From Perognathus longimembris pacificus (Eukaryota; Chordata; Mammalia; Rodentia; Heteromyidae): DNA of 64,000 nucleotides. Below, piece after piece: positions 32,380 to 44,184 of this stretch. The stretch is taken from contig NC_063170.1 of assembly GCF_023159225.1 (NCBI RefSeq), forward strand, positions 57,557,708 to 57,621,707. Reading direction: 5' to 3'. How positions within the stretch are numbered: position 1 is the stretch's first letter; each line of letters begins with the position of its first letter. The notes under the pieces are model-generated. The model searched no databases. It was not told the DNA's origin and saw only the letters and a list, made by a program, of their open reading frames with translations. The translations under genes were made by a program, and so were the position numbers.

Positions 32380-32620
32380 AAATTTTCTAGAAAGCAGTTT
32401 AGCAATGACCATCACATGACTAAAACAATGTGTATACTTTTGACTCAGCTCTTATACTAGAAGGCATTTGCACTAAAGAAAAATGATTTTTTCTATAAAA
32501 TTTAGCCTTGAAAGTTTATGATAGTTCAGTCTGTAAGAGAAATAACGAGAGACATTAAATGTCCACCCATGAAGACTGGTTGCAGAAGTTGCTTTACACT
32601 GGAATGCTGATTTTTCCCTC
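32380..32620 (+). mobile_element. Ancient L1M 3' region
   Basis: aaagcagtttagcaatgacc, then cttttgactcagctcttata, ctagaaggcatttgcac, ttaaatgtccacccatgaag, ctggttgcagaag: order of the L1M region coding and following the ORF2 C-terminus, with poor identity. Confidence 0.5.
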
Positions 32621-32664
32621 CATGATTCTCAGTACACATATTATGTTAATTACATCTTCTGCAG

Positions 32665-32770
32665 TAATGACCACAAGAGCCAGAGCCTTGTCCATCTTGT
32701 TCAACATTGTCTGCACTGACACATATGCGCTTGCACATCACAGATGCCAATAAATATTTAAATAAGCAAG
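32665..32770 (+). mobile_element. LINE L2 3' end
   Basis: gccttgtccatcttgttcaa, cattgtctgcactgacacat, cacatcacagatgccaataa, atatttaaataag: L2 terminal signature. Confidence 0.5.
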
Positions 32771-33019
32771 GCAGCTTATGTAGTGTGATTCTCTACATCT
32801 TTGTGGGGGGGGGGATGCATGTTTCTGGAAGTATGCTTTCAGTGCTCTTCTAAAGATCGGAAGATCAGATCAGAAGCCCCTTCCACCATGTGCGTGCCTC
32901 ACTGGGGTAGGAAAATATAACCCCGTGGGTTATACATCGACAATGGAGGAGCAGTGGATAAATACCCTGGTCTGTGGGCCTTAGAGTCCTGGTAGAGAGG
33001 AAAGCCTGGAATTATTTTT

Positions 33020-33253
33020 TCTTTGTCAGTTGTGGGGCTTGAACTCAGGGTCTGGGTGCTGTCCCTGAGTATTTTTGCTTGGGGCTAGTGCTCTACCACT
33101 TTGAGCCATAGCTCCACCTCCAGTTTTCTGGTGGTTAATTGGATGTAAGAGTTTCATGGACTTTCTTGCCTGGGCTGGTTTTGAACCACGATCCTCAGAT
33201 CTTAGCCTCCTGAGTAGTTAGGATGACAGGCATGAGCCACCAATACTCAGCTA
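33020..33253 (-). mobile_element. B1-Geo composite SINE
   Basis: Antisense: ggggcttgaactcagggtct, gggctagtgctctaccactt, linker ctggtggttaattggatgta, B1 arm (ctgggctggttttgaaccac, aggatgacaggcatgagcca). Confidence 0.85.
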
Positions 33254-33255
33254 TG

Positions 33256-34050
33256 CTTGGCACTCTTAACATCATCCTTGGGCTTTCCCTTTCTCTTGTT
33301 CACTGTTTCTTGCCCTCTCTCTTGTTGCTACGGATTCTCTTCCCAAATGAATTTTTTGCACCCAAAATATTGTTTTAGGATTTGCTTTGCAGAAACCCAA
33401 CTAAGACAGTTCATAAGAAAATACCAAAAATACCAAGGATTACCCAATAGAGTCCTGTTTCTGGTGTCAAATAAAACTCATAGGGTACATCATTTATTGT
33501 ATGACTATTTATTAGATGTCTCACCTTGGCTACACACATACCAGATGTGTAACAGTAAACTAGAAATACAAAATTTATATACACAAAGCAGAAGACACTA
33601 AGTGATGACTTGTACAAGACATACTGAAAGACGGGAAACTACAGGAAATATTTGACCTCCTCTGAGATTATTAAGCTCAGGTTTTATGAGAAGAGAATAC
33701 TTGAGCCCTGAAGTAGGAGCCAGCCAAAGAGTAGTCAAGGCCATAACAGTTCTTGAATTTACAAAGGCTGAACAAGAAAAGTTTGTATTTGATTAAACTG
33801 ATTAACCCTGTCAAGTAGGGGTCTGAGGATTGCAAAATATGTGTATATAGCAAATATTCTTCCCTTTCATTTCACATGTTTTCAAGATCCCAAAAGCTGA
33901 GCAAGTGTTTGGGCATGCTCAAGGTATTAATTACTGAGAGGATGAAAGTTGCCATTAGGATTTAAAGATGGCCTGGAGAAACATCCTTGTAGTGAAAAGG
34001 CAGAACACTTGGTAGAGTCTTCTGCAAACTGTGGATTCACACAGTGGCAA
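33256..34050. other. Unassigned DNA, possible old LTR end
   Basis: tttgcacccaaaatattgtt ... agaaacccaactaagacag at about 33,350-33,410 resembles the last part of an old LTR, but I cannot name the family. The rest is unassigned. Confidence 0.3.
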
Positions 34051-34055
34051 ACAGT

Positions 34056-34219
<164 letters not shown>

Positions 34220-34224
34220 GGCCA

Positions 34225-35095
34225 TTCTAACTTGTGTCAAAAACTCACAGCTCCAGGTTCAAAAAGACATCACTTAAAATTATTTGAAGAGTAATCTTCT
34301 GCTGATTAACCCTGAAGTGGTTATGGAAGACTCTACTCTTTAGAAACCTTCCGGAGCTTGTACACTTCCTGGGGCTTTGAAGCAGTTTAACTTCTTCCCA
34401 AACACATGTCTTTTTGCACTATGCTTCCTGTGTGAAGAAATTGACATAAATAAGTCTTTGGCATTTCTATGTTTATTATGATTGATTGCCTTTTTCCTTG
34501 CAGCAATCTTGTAAGAGTTTTGCCCTGTATTTTTTTTATTATTCTCACTGCATACTAATTCTTCAAACATTTTAGTAAATTATGGTTCTCTAGTTCCTAC
34601 TTCAGCATCACTTAACTGATTTAATGAGCTCTGTCTAATTACTATATTTCACCTTTCATGTACAAATACGGCAGGGTTGAGGCAGCAATAGCTCAAACAT
34701 GCAGACAGGAAAGATAAGATAATTCAGAGCCCCAGAACAGCTCATTTTATACCAGATATCGCTCTTCAGAAGATATGGACATCAACTGTGCATATATCTT
34801 AATTAATTCCCTCACTCAACATTCATGGCATATTTATAAGCTGTCAGCATGTGCCAGACATTGGTGACTTTTAGGAGAGTATACCTCCATTGGAGCACAC
34901 AGCACAGTGTTGAAGACTTCTGGAGACCTACTGTGCAGACTTGATTCTCAATATCCCATTGCTTCTAGGACCCCTTGGGAGACCAAAACACACAGATGCT
35001 CCCGATGCCTCTTTTTTCTTTTCCTCCTGTTGCTTCTATAAAAGGTAGTTGTATGTAGCCTATGCGTATCTTCCCATACACTTTAATTATAAATT
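34225..35095. other. Unassigned non-coding DNA
   Basis: AT-rich. No recognised repeat or exon. Confidence 0.4.
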
Positions 35096-35099
35096 AATT

Positions 35100-35216
35100 A
35101 ATTATGTTGACAAGAGTCTCTCTGTGTTACCCAGGCTGGTCTTAAACTCCTAGGTCAAGTGCTTTTCCTGCCTCAGCCTCTTGAGAAGCTAGGACTGTCG
35201 GCATACATCATTGCAG
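35100..35216 (-). mobile_element. B1 SINE monomer
   Basis: Antisense: gagtctctctgtgttaccca, ggctggtcttaaactcctag, cctgcctcagcctcttgaga, agctaggactgtcggcat. Single arm without ID or Geo. Confidence 0.68.
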
Positions 35217-35389
35217 CTTTATCCTCCCAGATACTTAATCATGACCCCTACATTATCCTCCCACATGATTAATATCGAGATTACTTACAATATTTAACAC
35301 GAGTTGTTATGTTGTATTAAGTAGAGGATAATGACAAGAATGGAAAGTCTGTACATGTCTAACATTGACAAGATTTTTTATTTTTAAAC

Positions 35390-35604
35390 TTTTTTTTTTT
35401 TTTTTTTTTGGCCAGTCCTGGGCCTTAAACTCAGGGCCTGAGCACTGTCCCTGGCTTCTTTTTTTGCTCAAGGCTAGCACTCTGTCACTTGAGCCACAGC
35501 GCCACTTCTGGCCATTTTCTATATATGTGGTGCTGAGGAATCGAACCCAGGGTTTCATGTATATGAGGCAAGCACTCTTGCCACTAGGCCATATTCCCAG
35601 CCCC
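35390..35604 (-). mobile_element. IDL-Geo SINE, full length
   Basis: T20 tail, intact left-arm B box, perfect 10-bp target repeat (atttttaaac) at 35,380-35,389 and 35,605-35,614. It interrupts AT-rich DNA. Confidence 0.95.
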
Positions 35605-35637
35605 ATTTTTAAACATTTTTGAAGCCATGTATCAGTG

Positions 35638-35825
35638 AGTTTGGGATCTCACAGTTTGAAGTCACCCCAGCTAAGGAAGTCCATGAGACTCTTATCTACA
35701 ATTAAATCACCAGAAAACCAGAAGTGCAATTGTGGTTCAAGTGGTAGTGCTCCAGCATTGAGCAAAAAAGTGAAGGGATAGCTCCTAGTCCCTGAGTTCA
35801 AGCTCCAGGACTGGCACAAAAAGTT
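35638..35825 (+). mobile_element. B1-Geo composite SINE, 5'-truncated
   Basis: Starts inside the B1 arm (gggatctcacagtttgaagt), linker ctacaattaaatcaccagaa, Geo arm with an altered A-box region (ttcaagtggtagtgct), tail cacaaaaag then T-run. Confidence 0.78.
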
Positions 35826-36029
35826 GTCTTTTTTTTTTTTTTAAATCTGTTGTTGGGTAAATATATAAATGCTAAATTCATCCTCATAGAGAGCTCACTC
35901 TGTATTTAAAACTTTATTATTTCTAAGTTCTGTGACTAAATAGGCATGCTAATTGAATTGATCTATACATCAGTTTCTCCAACTTCCAAAGACTTCTTGA
36001 CGCATAGCAGACGCCTGGTCACTGTTGTT

Positions 36030-36395
36030 TGCTTCCTTTCACTGCTATTGTATTGTGCTTGTCTATGACTATCATGCAGTCACAACTGTCTGTCTCCTTT
36101 ACTCTTCTCCGGTATTACCTACTATTTATCTATTTATTGCAGGATCTCACTTTGTATCCCAAGCTGGTCTTAAACTTTCAATCCTTCTCCCTCTACCTTC
36201 AGATAAGGCTGGGATCATGGACGTGCAATACTACTTTTAGTTTCTCTTTAGTGTTTGCAATTTATTGTTTGTCCCTTGAACACAGAGACTATATGATCAA
36301 GTGTCTTGTCTTTTATTTGGCACACACACACATTCACACACATGTACAAAAAGTACTAGTAAATGTTTGCTCAATGAACAAATGAACAAATAAAT
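36030..36395 (+). mobile_element. LINE L2 3' end, interrupted
   Basis: Sequence on either side of a B1 copy follows the L2 order. It ends gtaaatgtttgctcaatgaa, caaatgaacaaat. A CA-rich patch (36,322-36,341) lies near the terminus. Confidence 0.45.
36122..36236 (-). mobile_element. B1 SINE monomer in L2
   Basis: Antisense: ggatctcactttgtatccca, agctggtcttaaactttcaa, ggctgggatcatggacgtgc. It splits the surrounding L2 relic. Confidence 0.65.
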
Positions 36396-36399
36396 GGTC

Positions 36400-37530
36400 C
36401 TCTGTTAAGATGCACGGCCCTGTTGGTTCTCCACAGCTTTCCACTGCAGACGTTTTCATTACACATGTCCATCAAATGCCATTTGTTGGAAATTCCACAT
36501 GGCTTTATGTCCAGATGGTGCCATGACAAAGGGAAGACGTTCTGGCATGCGTGAGAGTTACGATGCCAGATGACAAGCCAATTCGCTGCATTATTCATCA
36601 TCAAATGTTGTTGGCCAGCAAACTGACTGCTGTCTGCTGTCTGCTGAGCTCCACAATGGTCAAGTAAAAAAAAAAAAACAACAACCAAAAAACAGAAGCC
36701 AGGACTATCATTAAAGAAACAGAGAGAAGTAATAAGAAGATGACATGTGAAAAGCAAGACATTTCTAACATTGGAAAAAAATCATTTGTCACCTGGGCAT
36801 CTTGGTTTACTGCTCACGTAAGTGAAGGCTACAGACTGTCCCCAGAAACCCCAAACCTGATTGTGCTTCAGGATCTTCTGGGAAGCATTTAAAAATACAT
36901 TTCTCTAATCCAATGATTAGCAAACTTGGTTGTTGTTGTTTTGTTTTGTTTCCAAATGGCTAGCCTCTTTGTCACAGCTACTCATAGTTCAGTCAGAGTT
37001 CCTACAGACTTACAAAATGAATGAATGTGTCAGGACCAGGCTACTTTACGCATAGTCACAGATGGCCGAGCACTTTCCTAGGCCATCCACAGCCTCTCGC
37101 ACTAAGGACTTCTTCTATGCCTATTTACAAAAGCTGTTCCAGGTGATTTGGGCTAGCAGATTTGGGAACCTTCAGGCTAGAAGATGCCTAAGACTCCCCT
37201 TCCAGCTCTAACTGTAGCTGAGATTCTACAATTCTCATTTTCACTGAGAAATGACTGTTCTCGCTCAACACGCTGTAGACTGTCACTGTGGTAGTATTTC
37301 AAGCACACTGTATTTGGGTATGGTCTTTTCTATGTCTGAAGGGTTTTTTTTTTTTGTCTCACAGTTCAGTTCTCGCCTCTACAAGATGTCCTAGTAGTTA
37401 TTTCCATTGTGTTCAGACCTAAGGTACTCCTTTGTGTGTACTCTCAGATGTTTGTGAGTGACAATTTCCTCAGCTGCAAATTAGGAGTTTCAGGTTATCT
37501 TTTCTTCAGGCACTAGAACAAAAGATATAG
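36400..37530. other. Unassigned non-coding DNA
   Basis: No confident repeats. CpGs are retained around 36,440-36,600 (weak hint of constraint). Poly-T at about 37,345. Confidence 0.35.
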
Positions 37531-37545
37531 GCAAGCTTCCACTTT

Positions 37546-37755
37546 TTTTTTTTTTTTTTTTTTGGCCAGTCCTGGGCCTTGGACTCAGGGCCTGAGCACT
37601 GTCCCTGGCTTCTTCCCGCTCAAGGCTAGCACTCTGCCACTTGAGCCACAGCGCCGCTTCTGGCCGTTTTCTGTATATGTGGTGCTGGGGAATCGAACCT
37701 AGGGCCTCGTGTATCTGAGGAAGGCACTCTTGCCACTAGGCTATATCCCCAGCCC
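37546..37755 (-). mobile_element. IDL-Geo SINE, full length, very recent type
   Basis: Perfect 14-bp target repeat (caagcttccacttt) at 37,532-37,545 and 37,756-37,769, uninterrupted T tail, intact B box and many CpGs kept in the Geo arm (cagcgccgcttctggccg). Among the youngest copies here. Confidence 0.96.
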
Positions 37756-37774
37756 CAAGCTTCCACTTTAAGAG

Positions 37775-38560
37775 AATATATAAAACATGAAATCATGAAA
37801 CAGGATGAAAGATATTGTCATGTTTGGGCTGGAATTTCCTTTGCATAGGTGACTTGCATGTTACTGAAAGCCATGAGAATTGTCTCACAATACATCCTGC
37901 TTCTTTAGAACAGCCCTGCTTTTCCCTTGTTCCAGAGTAATTCTGTGCACTATCCACTGTCCCATTTGGATAATACAAAGCCATCCTTCCTACAGGCAAT
38001 CTTGGTGGAAAAGTTGAAATGATCTCTCCACTTAGCTTATAGTGCCAGATGCACGCACTGCTCCAGGAGTCTTGAGTAATTGCTCTCCCCAAGTAGTTTC
38101 CATAATATTTTCCTGATGGATGATCATGCTTAGATTGGGGTTCCTCTGAGACAATGAATTAGGGGAAGAAATATTCTCATGAAGAACTGGTAGGACAGTG
38201 AGGAACAAGGAAGGGAAGGAAGTGAGAACATGGTGCCTTCACAAGGAGATTACAGGCATGAATGACAGGGGCTCCATCTCACCCAGAACCCTAGGAGACA
38301 TCATGTGAGCATGCATCAAAATCTTCCCACAGACAGGCAAGGAAGCTGTGGTATCATCCCACAGTTCCTGGCCCTCAATGGTCAGGGTCACTGCTGGAGC
38401 TCTTCCCCCTCTTCCAGTGAGTATGGCCTGCTCCATCATCAGGAGTCTATTTCTGTGGCTAGAAAATGCCCTCAGCAGAAGGCATGAGGAGCCTTCTAAA
38501 TAAATGTGAATGGAAACTGTCTGCAGAAAACCTGCAGCCTGGGCTCAAGAACCCCTACAA
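37775..38560. other. Unassigned non-coding DNA
   Basis: No recognised repeat. Overlapping short frames on both strands only. Confidence 0.4.
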
Positions 38561-38564
38561 TCAG

Positions 38565-38690
38565 CCGCAGGGAGACAGAGGCCTAGACAGATTAAGTCAC
38601 TACCCAGAGCTGCATAATTAGTGAGTGGTAGAGACAAACTCTTGACACATGCATTCTGGCTTACCTTTAACCACAGCACAGACCTTCCCA
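38565..38690 (-). mobile_element. MIR SINE
   Basis: Antisense: gagacagaggcctagacaga, ttaagtcactacccagagct, agtgagtggtagagacaaac, ctcttgacacatgcattct. Confidence 0.65.
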
Positions 38691-38694
38691 TACT

Positions 38695-39195
38695 GAGTCA
38701 GTTGTGCACCAGTCAGGATCTGGACCCAGGTCTTACTTTGTGGCCTAAGAGACCCCAAATAAGCTACAAAATCCTATGACTATGGTAATGATGGCCTCTG
38801 CCCCAGCTAGTGAGTGACTAAGGACTCTGTGGTGGGAGATTCTTCCTGATCTCCTTAGAAAAGACACATAAACGTTGATTCCTCATGGTCCCCGGGAACT
38901 CTTCAGAGACACAGTGATTTCATACAGCTCCCTCCTAAGACATCCTGGTGAGACCAACAGTCAGTCCTGGTGAGACCAACAGTCAGTGTGCCACAAAGCA
39001 GCGGACAGTTCCTTACATATAACACGCTTCTGTCACCTTCTGGTCTTTCCTGCCTCACTCCTTTTCCTTACAGTCACTCTGGCTTCCCTGGGATTGAGAG
39101 GGAAAAAGCATTCATACCCACCCTTTTCTATCAGAGCATAATGTACATGGCATAAGTTTCAATAAATGCCAATACCTGGTAACCTACACCTATAT
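38695..39195. other. Unassigned DNA with a 22-bp duplication
   Basis: Nothing recognised except the perfect tandem duplication at 38,943-38,986. Confidence 0.4.
38943..38986. repeat. 22-bp perfect tandem duplication
   Basis: tcctggtgagaccaacagtc plus ag is repeated exactly once, units at 38,943-38,964 and 38,965-38,986. Confidence 0.97.
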
Positions 39196-39199
39196 TCAG

Positions 39200-39425
39200 T
39201 TACAGATCAATATCATCAAATTTTTCTGAAACTCTGAACGTGTTCCTGGGTCTCCCTTCCCAGTAAGTCTACACTTCTCATTCCCAACACAACAGATATT
39301 TGGATTCCTTAATCCACAGAGCTTTGACACCCTAGAACAACATGTAAATGGAATTATAGTCTAACATGTGAGCATTTGCCTGGTGCTCTGCTCTTCAGAG
39401 AACTTGGACTAGAAATTGACCTTCC
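39200..39425 (-). mobile_element. Ancient L1M 3' fragment
   Basis: Reverse-strand blocks gaaactctgaacgtgttcct, cccttcccagtaagtctaca, then accctagaacaacatgtaaa and tggaattatagtctaacatg follow an L1M 3' pattern. Confidence 0.42.
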
Positions 39426-39429
39426 TTAA

Positions 39430-40055
39430 TATATTTCAAACTTTATTATACTTCCGGTCCACTGATGCACGAAGATAACTTCTGAGGGGAGGGGCAAGCC
39501 AAAAGACTTACAAATATTGGTATTTAAAACTTACTATCAAATTGTTTCCACTTAATGGATGGCATGTGAGACAAAGACCTAAGTGTATTATATATCTTCA
39601 TGTGTTTTTTTTTATCATCTTATTAAGCCTTTGCAAGGGTAAATATTTGCAGCTCGTACATAGATCAGGAAGCATAACAATCCCTTTAGGCTCAGTGGTG
39701 ACTTGAAATCACTTAACCTAAAAGAAGCAGAACCAAGTTTTTGAATAGATTACATTTAATCCCTGTCTTAGGCGCTTTCATAGAATTATCTACTTTGAAT
39801 TTATCAAAGCATAAATACCTGGACTAATTGAGTAACCAAGATTCCAAGGAAGTCCAGAGGCAAATATTGGCTCACAAAGGAAGCATAAAGTTAAAGAGAT
39901 AGGAAATGAATCCAAGGAGGGCTCTTTCTCCTCAAAGAAATAGCTAAATGTCTCACCTCCCAGGTAAGGGCTACAAGAGGTTCAGGAAATAGAAAAAATT
40001 CCATGAGGGAGTGCTGTGTGAATAGGCAAAGCTTCACCCAGATTCATTCAGAAAT
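39430..40055. other. Unassigned non-coding DNA
   Basis: A very weak antisense MIR-like stretch may lie at 39,610-39,720. Otherwise featureless. Confidence 0.35.
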
Positions 40056-40059
40056 GGAC

Positions 40060-40160
40060 ACTTTATTCTCATTCAAATGTATTTATTGGGCAACAACCAT
40101 GAATGGATTTTTCTGCTCTTTATTCTGAGGTTACAAGAGGGGAACAAAGCTGATGTTCCA
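40060..40160 (-). mobile_element. L2 3' end relic, antisense
   Basis: tcattcaaatgtatttattg, ggcaacaaccatg..., gaggttacaagaggggaaca follows the reversed L2 terminus. Confidence 0.42.
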
Positions 40161-40164
40161 AATA

Positions 40165-41024
40165 AACAATTAGCTGCCTTGAATTCCACTGTGAGTAGCA
40201 GTCATTTTAAATGTGTACTGGTAATCATGTTTGCCCATCAATATCTGTTTGGATGGGTATAGAAGAGATACAAGGTCCAGCAGGTTCTCTGATTACAGGA
40301 TAGGGATGTTGGCTATTACTGATTATTTAGAGCGTACCTCAATGTCTGCAGGTTTGGTGGGTGAATAATATTAACATCATCAGGGCCCTTGCACAACTGT
40401 AGGAAGCCAGAAAGTAAACTGTCACCTGTGTGTGATTTTCAAGGATAGACAGATGTGGAAAAGGCACTTCTTTTTATCTTTTCTATAAAGCATGTGACTG
40501 GGACTGTATATTAAATAAAGACCAAACAACTACTCAGGGGGCAGTAGTGTGCAGTATAGAGGCACAATGGAAGTTGCCTGGCCAATAGAGGAAGGAGGAA
40601 GGATAGACTTAGAAGGTTACTATTTGGCAACTCTCAATGAGTTAATAGTCCTATCACTGTCTGCCAGTATCACAGAGTGACCGAGCCATACAATGCAGTT
40701 TCTAAGGGAACAACACATCCTGGAGGAATTGGACTTGAGAAAAGAAAATTGACTCTGAATCAGATTAAAATCCCAGATCCAATTACCAATGGCCAACACC
40801 CAGAAGAACACAGTAAATTATACCATGAGAATGAAATTAAGAAAATCCAGATGGTGAGAAATTCTACAGGCCAAGTAACCTGTAAACATCTAAATGGCAA
40901 GGGGAAGAACTAAAGAGATAGAGCAGAAACTTCTAAATTAAAAGAGACTTCACAGACATACAGCAATCAATCTCCAAAGGCTGACTATTTACACCCTGAT
41001 TCAAACAATCTTCAGGGAAAAACA

Positions 41025-41071
<47 letters not shown>

Positions 41072-41370
41072 CTTGGAGAATTGAATTAAATTAAATACTG
41101 GCTGAATTATTCTTATATCTTTGAAGGTATTTGTAGAAAATAATCCTATCATTTGAAGATGCCCAATGAAATATTTGTAACATGATACTCAAATTAAGAG
41201 GAGAAATAGAGGTACCAGGTACTGAGATTGATCCTAAGTTAACTATCGAAGCTGGGTGCTGGGCACAGTGTGCATCCTGTTTGCCTTTTGTGTTTGGATT
41301 GTTTTATAACACAGAATTAAGCAAATAAATTGGAAAAAAAACAGAAAACTGTTAAAAAAAAACACTAAGT
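40165..41370. other. Mostly unassigned; old repeat relic at 40,900-41,225
   Basis: ttctaaattaaaagagactt, cagacatacagcaatcaat, ccctgattcaaacaatc and, after the TG tract, taaatactggctgaattatt and caatgaaatatttg resemble a widespread eutherian repeat I recognise but cannot name. A forward frame of 78 codons at 40,677 is not convincing. Confidence 0.35.
41026..41066. repeat. (TG)n microsatellite
   Basis: Perfect TG repeat of about 20 units inside the old repeat relic. Confidence 0.97.
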
Positions 41371-41376
41371 AAATGT

Positions 41377-41570
41377 GGGCTGGGAATATGGCTTAGCTGT
41401 AGAGTGCTTGCCTTGCATGCATGAAGCCCTGGGTTCGACTCCTCAGTACCACATAAACAGAAATAGCCGGAAGTGGTGCTGTGGCTCAAGAGGTAGAGTG
41501 CTAGCCTTGAGCAAAAAGAAGCTAGAAACAGTGCTCAGGCCCTGAGTCCAAGCCCCAGGACTGGCAAAAA

Positions 41571-41572
<2 letters not shown>
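41377..41572 (+). mobile_element. IDL-Geo SINE
   Basis: Full dimer. The A box has a change (tggcttagctg) and the B box reads ggttcgactcc. The tail caaaaaata runs into a long TG repeat. Confidence 0.93.

Positions 41573-41573
<1 letters not shown>

Positions 41574-41629
<56 letters not shown>
41574..41629. repeat. (TG)28 microsatellite at a SINE tail
   Basis: Perfect TG repeat starting directly at the end of the IDL-Geo A tail. Confidence 0.97.
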
Positions 41630-41630
<1 letters not shown>

Positions 41631-41927
41631 TGCAGAATCTCAGTCTTGGAAAGTCATTTCAGCTGCTCTTCACTTGGGCGAAGTGGAAGCTGGGGAGCAA
41701 GGCATGTTCAAGTGCATCTGTCTTGGGCATTGCTAAGCACTGGTAAGATGGGGAGAGCTCGGCCTTGGGGGCCACTGCCATTTGAACAGTTACTTTGGTT
41801 CTCTGAGTCAATTCTTCCCATCTCTGAAATGAAGCGAAGACCACTGTGAGCACTTGGGCGTTAATGAAGCATGCCGGTAGCTGAATGCTGACCAATGCTT
41901 TCCTCTCTTTCGTTTTCTTTCTTTCTT

Positions 41928-41999
41928 TTTTTAGGTCCAAGACTAAGATGCTTTTGCTCATTGGCTAGTGCTCTACCAACTCTGCCATGCCTCCAACCC
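41928..41999 (-). mobile_element. ID SINE fragment
   Basis: Antisense: ggctagtgctctaccaactc, tgccatgcctccaaccc after a T-rich tail at 41,905-41,933. Confidence 0.55.
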
Positions 42000-42049
42000 C
42001 TCTTTCCTCTCCAGACCTGATGCTCTGAACCTGAGAAGCCACAGGTGCT

Positions 42050-42083
42050 GCCAAGATGGCAACGAAGCCAATACCAAGATGGC
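42050..42083 (+). promoter_or_regulatory. Pair of YY1-type motifs
   Basis: ccaagatggc occurs at 42,051-42,060 and again at 42,074-42,083, each followed by an a...gaag context. It fits the YY1 core (aagatggc). Function is not shown. Confidence 0.35.
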
Positions 42084-42319
42084 AGAAGACAGAGGGAAGG
42101 AAGCTGAGTCCATTGTGACATTATTAAGCTTTCAAATCAAGCACCCCTAAAGCCTATGCCACCTCTGAATGTGCTACTCTCCGCTGTACAGGGCCCATCT
42201 GAGTCCATGTATCTGTTATTTGTTCCTAAAATCATCCACTTTTTCCATCAGTACAGTTCTATGAGTTGCTCCATTTGTCTTTCAAAAACTAAACAACCAG
42301 ATGTGGATGCTATTGTGAA

Positions 42320-42620
42320 TATACTCTAAAATGCAGTAGTTTAGACCAGATAGAAAAGGATTTATCTCTCATGGGCCTGAGCAGGTTAGAGAAGTTCTAG
42401 ACTCTTCAGAGCACAGGTTTCCCGGCACCCTTAGCATTTTCTCATTTCAGATAGGTGTGTGGGGTCATACCAGCACATATGCGTTCCATCACTAGAAAGA
42501 AGGACACAGTTGCTCAGGCCCTTCCAGGATACAGGAATTGCATACAATTCCCTCACTGGCCAGATCTTAGTCCTATAGAAACAACCAACTGAAAAGGAGA
42601 TTGGAAAACAAAACATTTAA
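42320..42620. mobile_element. Unclassified ancient repeat
   Basis: gatagaaaaggatttatctc near the start, then cactggccagatcttagtcc near 42,555 resemble an old LTR or DNA-element pattern of eutherians that I cannot name. Confidence 0.3.
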
Positions 42621-42624
42621 TTAT

Positions 42625-44180
42625 TATTTTGGGTACCATAAGAGTCTCAGGAGGTTAGAAGTCTCAGCTAGGAGTCTCAGCTAGGTTAGAAACATGGAGG
42701 GTTAATTTAATTTGGCTCCATTGACCCTTTCCAATTAAAATGACTACAGAATGAAAATAAGATTTAGCAAGAAGGTTCTCAAGTATCTACCTCCTCCCTC
42801 ATCCCCTGCTGAAAAGATTTGGCAATACCTATCCACTTTGAAATGAGTAAAACTATAATCTTTCATCTCTTCTTTTTAAGTGGATTCTAGAAGGAGTCCT
42901 TGTTATCCCAGCTTATTACCTAGTGTAGGTTAAATTAACATCTGATCTTAACTGATTTCCTTAATTTTAAATGTCTTTTCCTCAATCACATAGCACCATG
43001 GTAGTTTAATTATGTTCTGCTCAATCACTAGAATTCCATAGCAAGCTCCTATTTTGCAAGATTATGATTAAGCAGAGTAATCCAATTTATGAAAAATCAA
43101 GACAGACAAATAGAGGAAAAAAACGATAGCGCAGACAAGGAACACGCTAGCCTACAGCTTGGCTGAAATGGCCATCTACAAAGATTTCTATTGTTAAGGT
43201 GTAAGCAAGGGTTTGATTTAGCAGCAGCAGGGTTTAAATGATGCATGAGAAGCCACCAAAGCAAATTCCTTTCTTCACGGTCCCCTCAGGGTCAAGTACC
43301 ATGTTTCAATTATAATTTCACCAAATTGCTATGTTGCGGCAAATGCTTCAGATGAATAGCAGTCCAGTACAGTTCTCAGTGGGACAGGATCAGAAAATCA
43401 AGTTCAGAGGTTTGTTGAAAGATGCCCCCAAGATACCCAGCTGCAAAACACATTAAAGACTCCAGGATGATGGGAATATTTCTGATCAGTATTCCCCAAA
43501 GAAGCTACTTCTGCAGAAAACAAGTTTATTATTTATAGGAGCAAATATGATTTCTCAGCTCAGCCAAGGCGGCTCTTTGCCATTACATCAAGAAGGCACC
43601 ATCCTGCAGCCCATTATAAAAATCATATTTACATTAATGGGAAAAGCGAATGTTGGGCCAAATGTGTATTTCTTTCTAGGGCAGAGTCCTCAGAAGCTTG
43701 CAAGGAGATGTTAAAATGTTTGGTTTGACTTCTCATTTCTCATGGTGCTATTCCTTGGGAAAAGATTTATATAGAAAGATACTATTTGCAAGTTCCACTT
43801 CAAACTAGCCATCTAGTTTTAAGAGGGCATCGCCTAGGCTTTTCATGGGTCAAGTGGCCATGATACTTTCCTATTAGCAGAGGACGCCAAAAGACTGAAA
43901 GCTTTATTGAGACTAGTGACTATATTAGATTATCAAGCGAGAAAGTGAGTTTATTCTTCTTGTTAGGAAATTACATTCTCAGCTATTTCACTCCACATAC
44001 ATTATTCTAAAGAAGCAAGAGCAATTTGGGATGTAATTTTCAAATTGGGTGTGACAGTTGCTGAGTTTACACTTTATGATTCTAACTAGAAAAAAAAGGA
44101 AGACCTTTTTCAATGGTGATGAAGGCGAATGGAACGCCTTTATTTCTTTTTTTTTCTAGGAATAAATAATCTAATAAGAA
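42625..44180. promoter_or_regulatory. Candidate conserved non-coding cluster
   Basis: About 1.5 kb with no SINE, LINE, LTR or microsatellite I can detect, although SINEs elsewhere fall every 1-3 kb. AT-rich, with blocks such as ttaattatg, tttattatttatagg and ttacattaatggg resembling homeodomain or MEF2-type sites, and scattered retained CpGs. No open frame of note. This is the best place for a long-range enhancer, by inference only. Confidence 0.33.
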
Positions 44181-44184
44181 TAAG

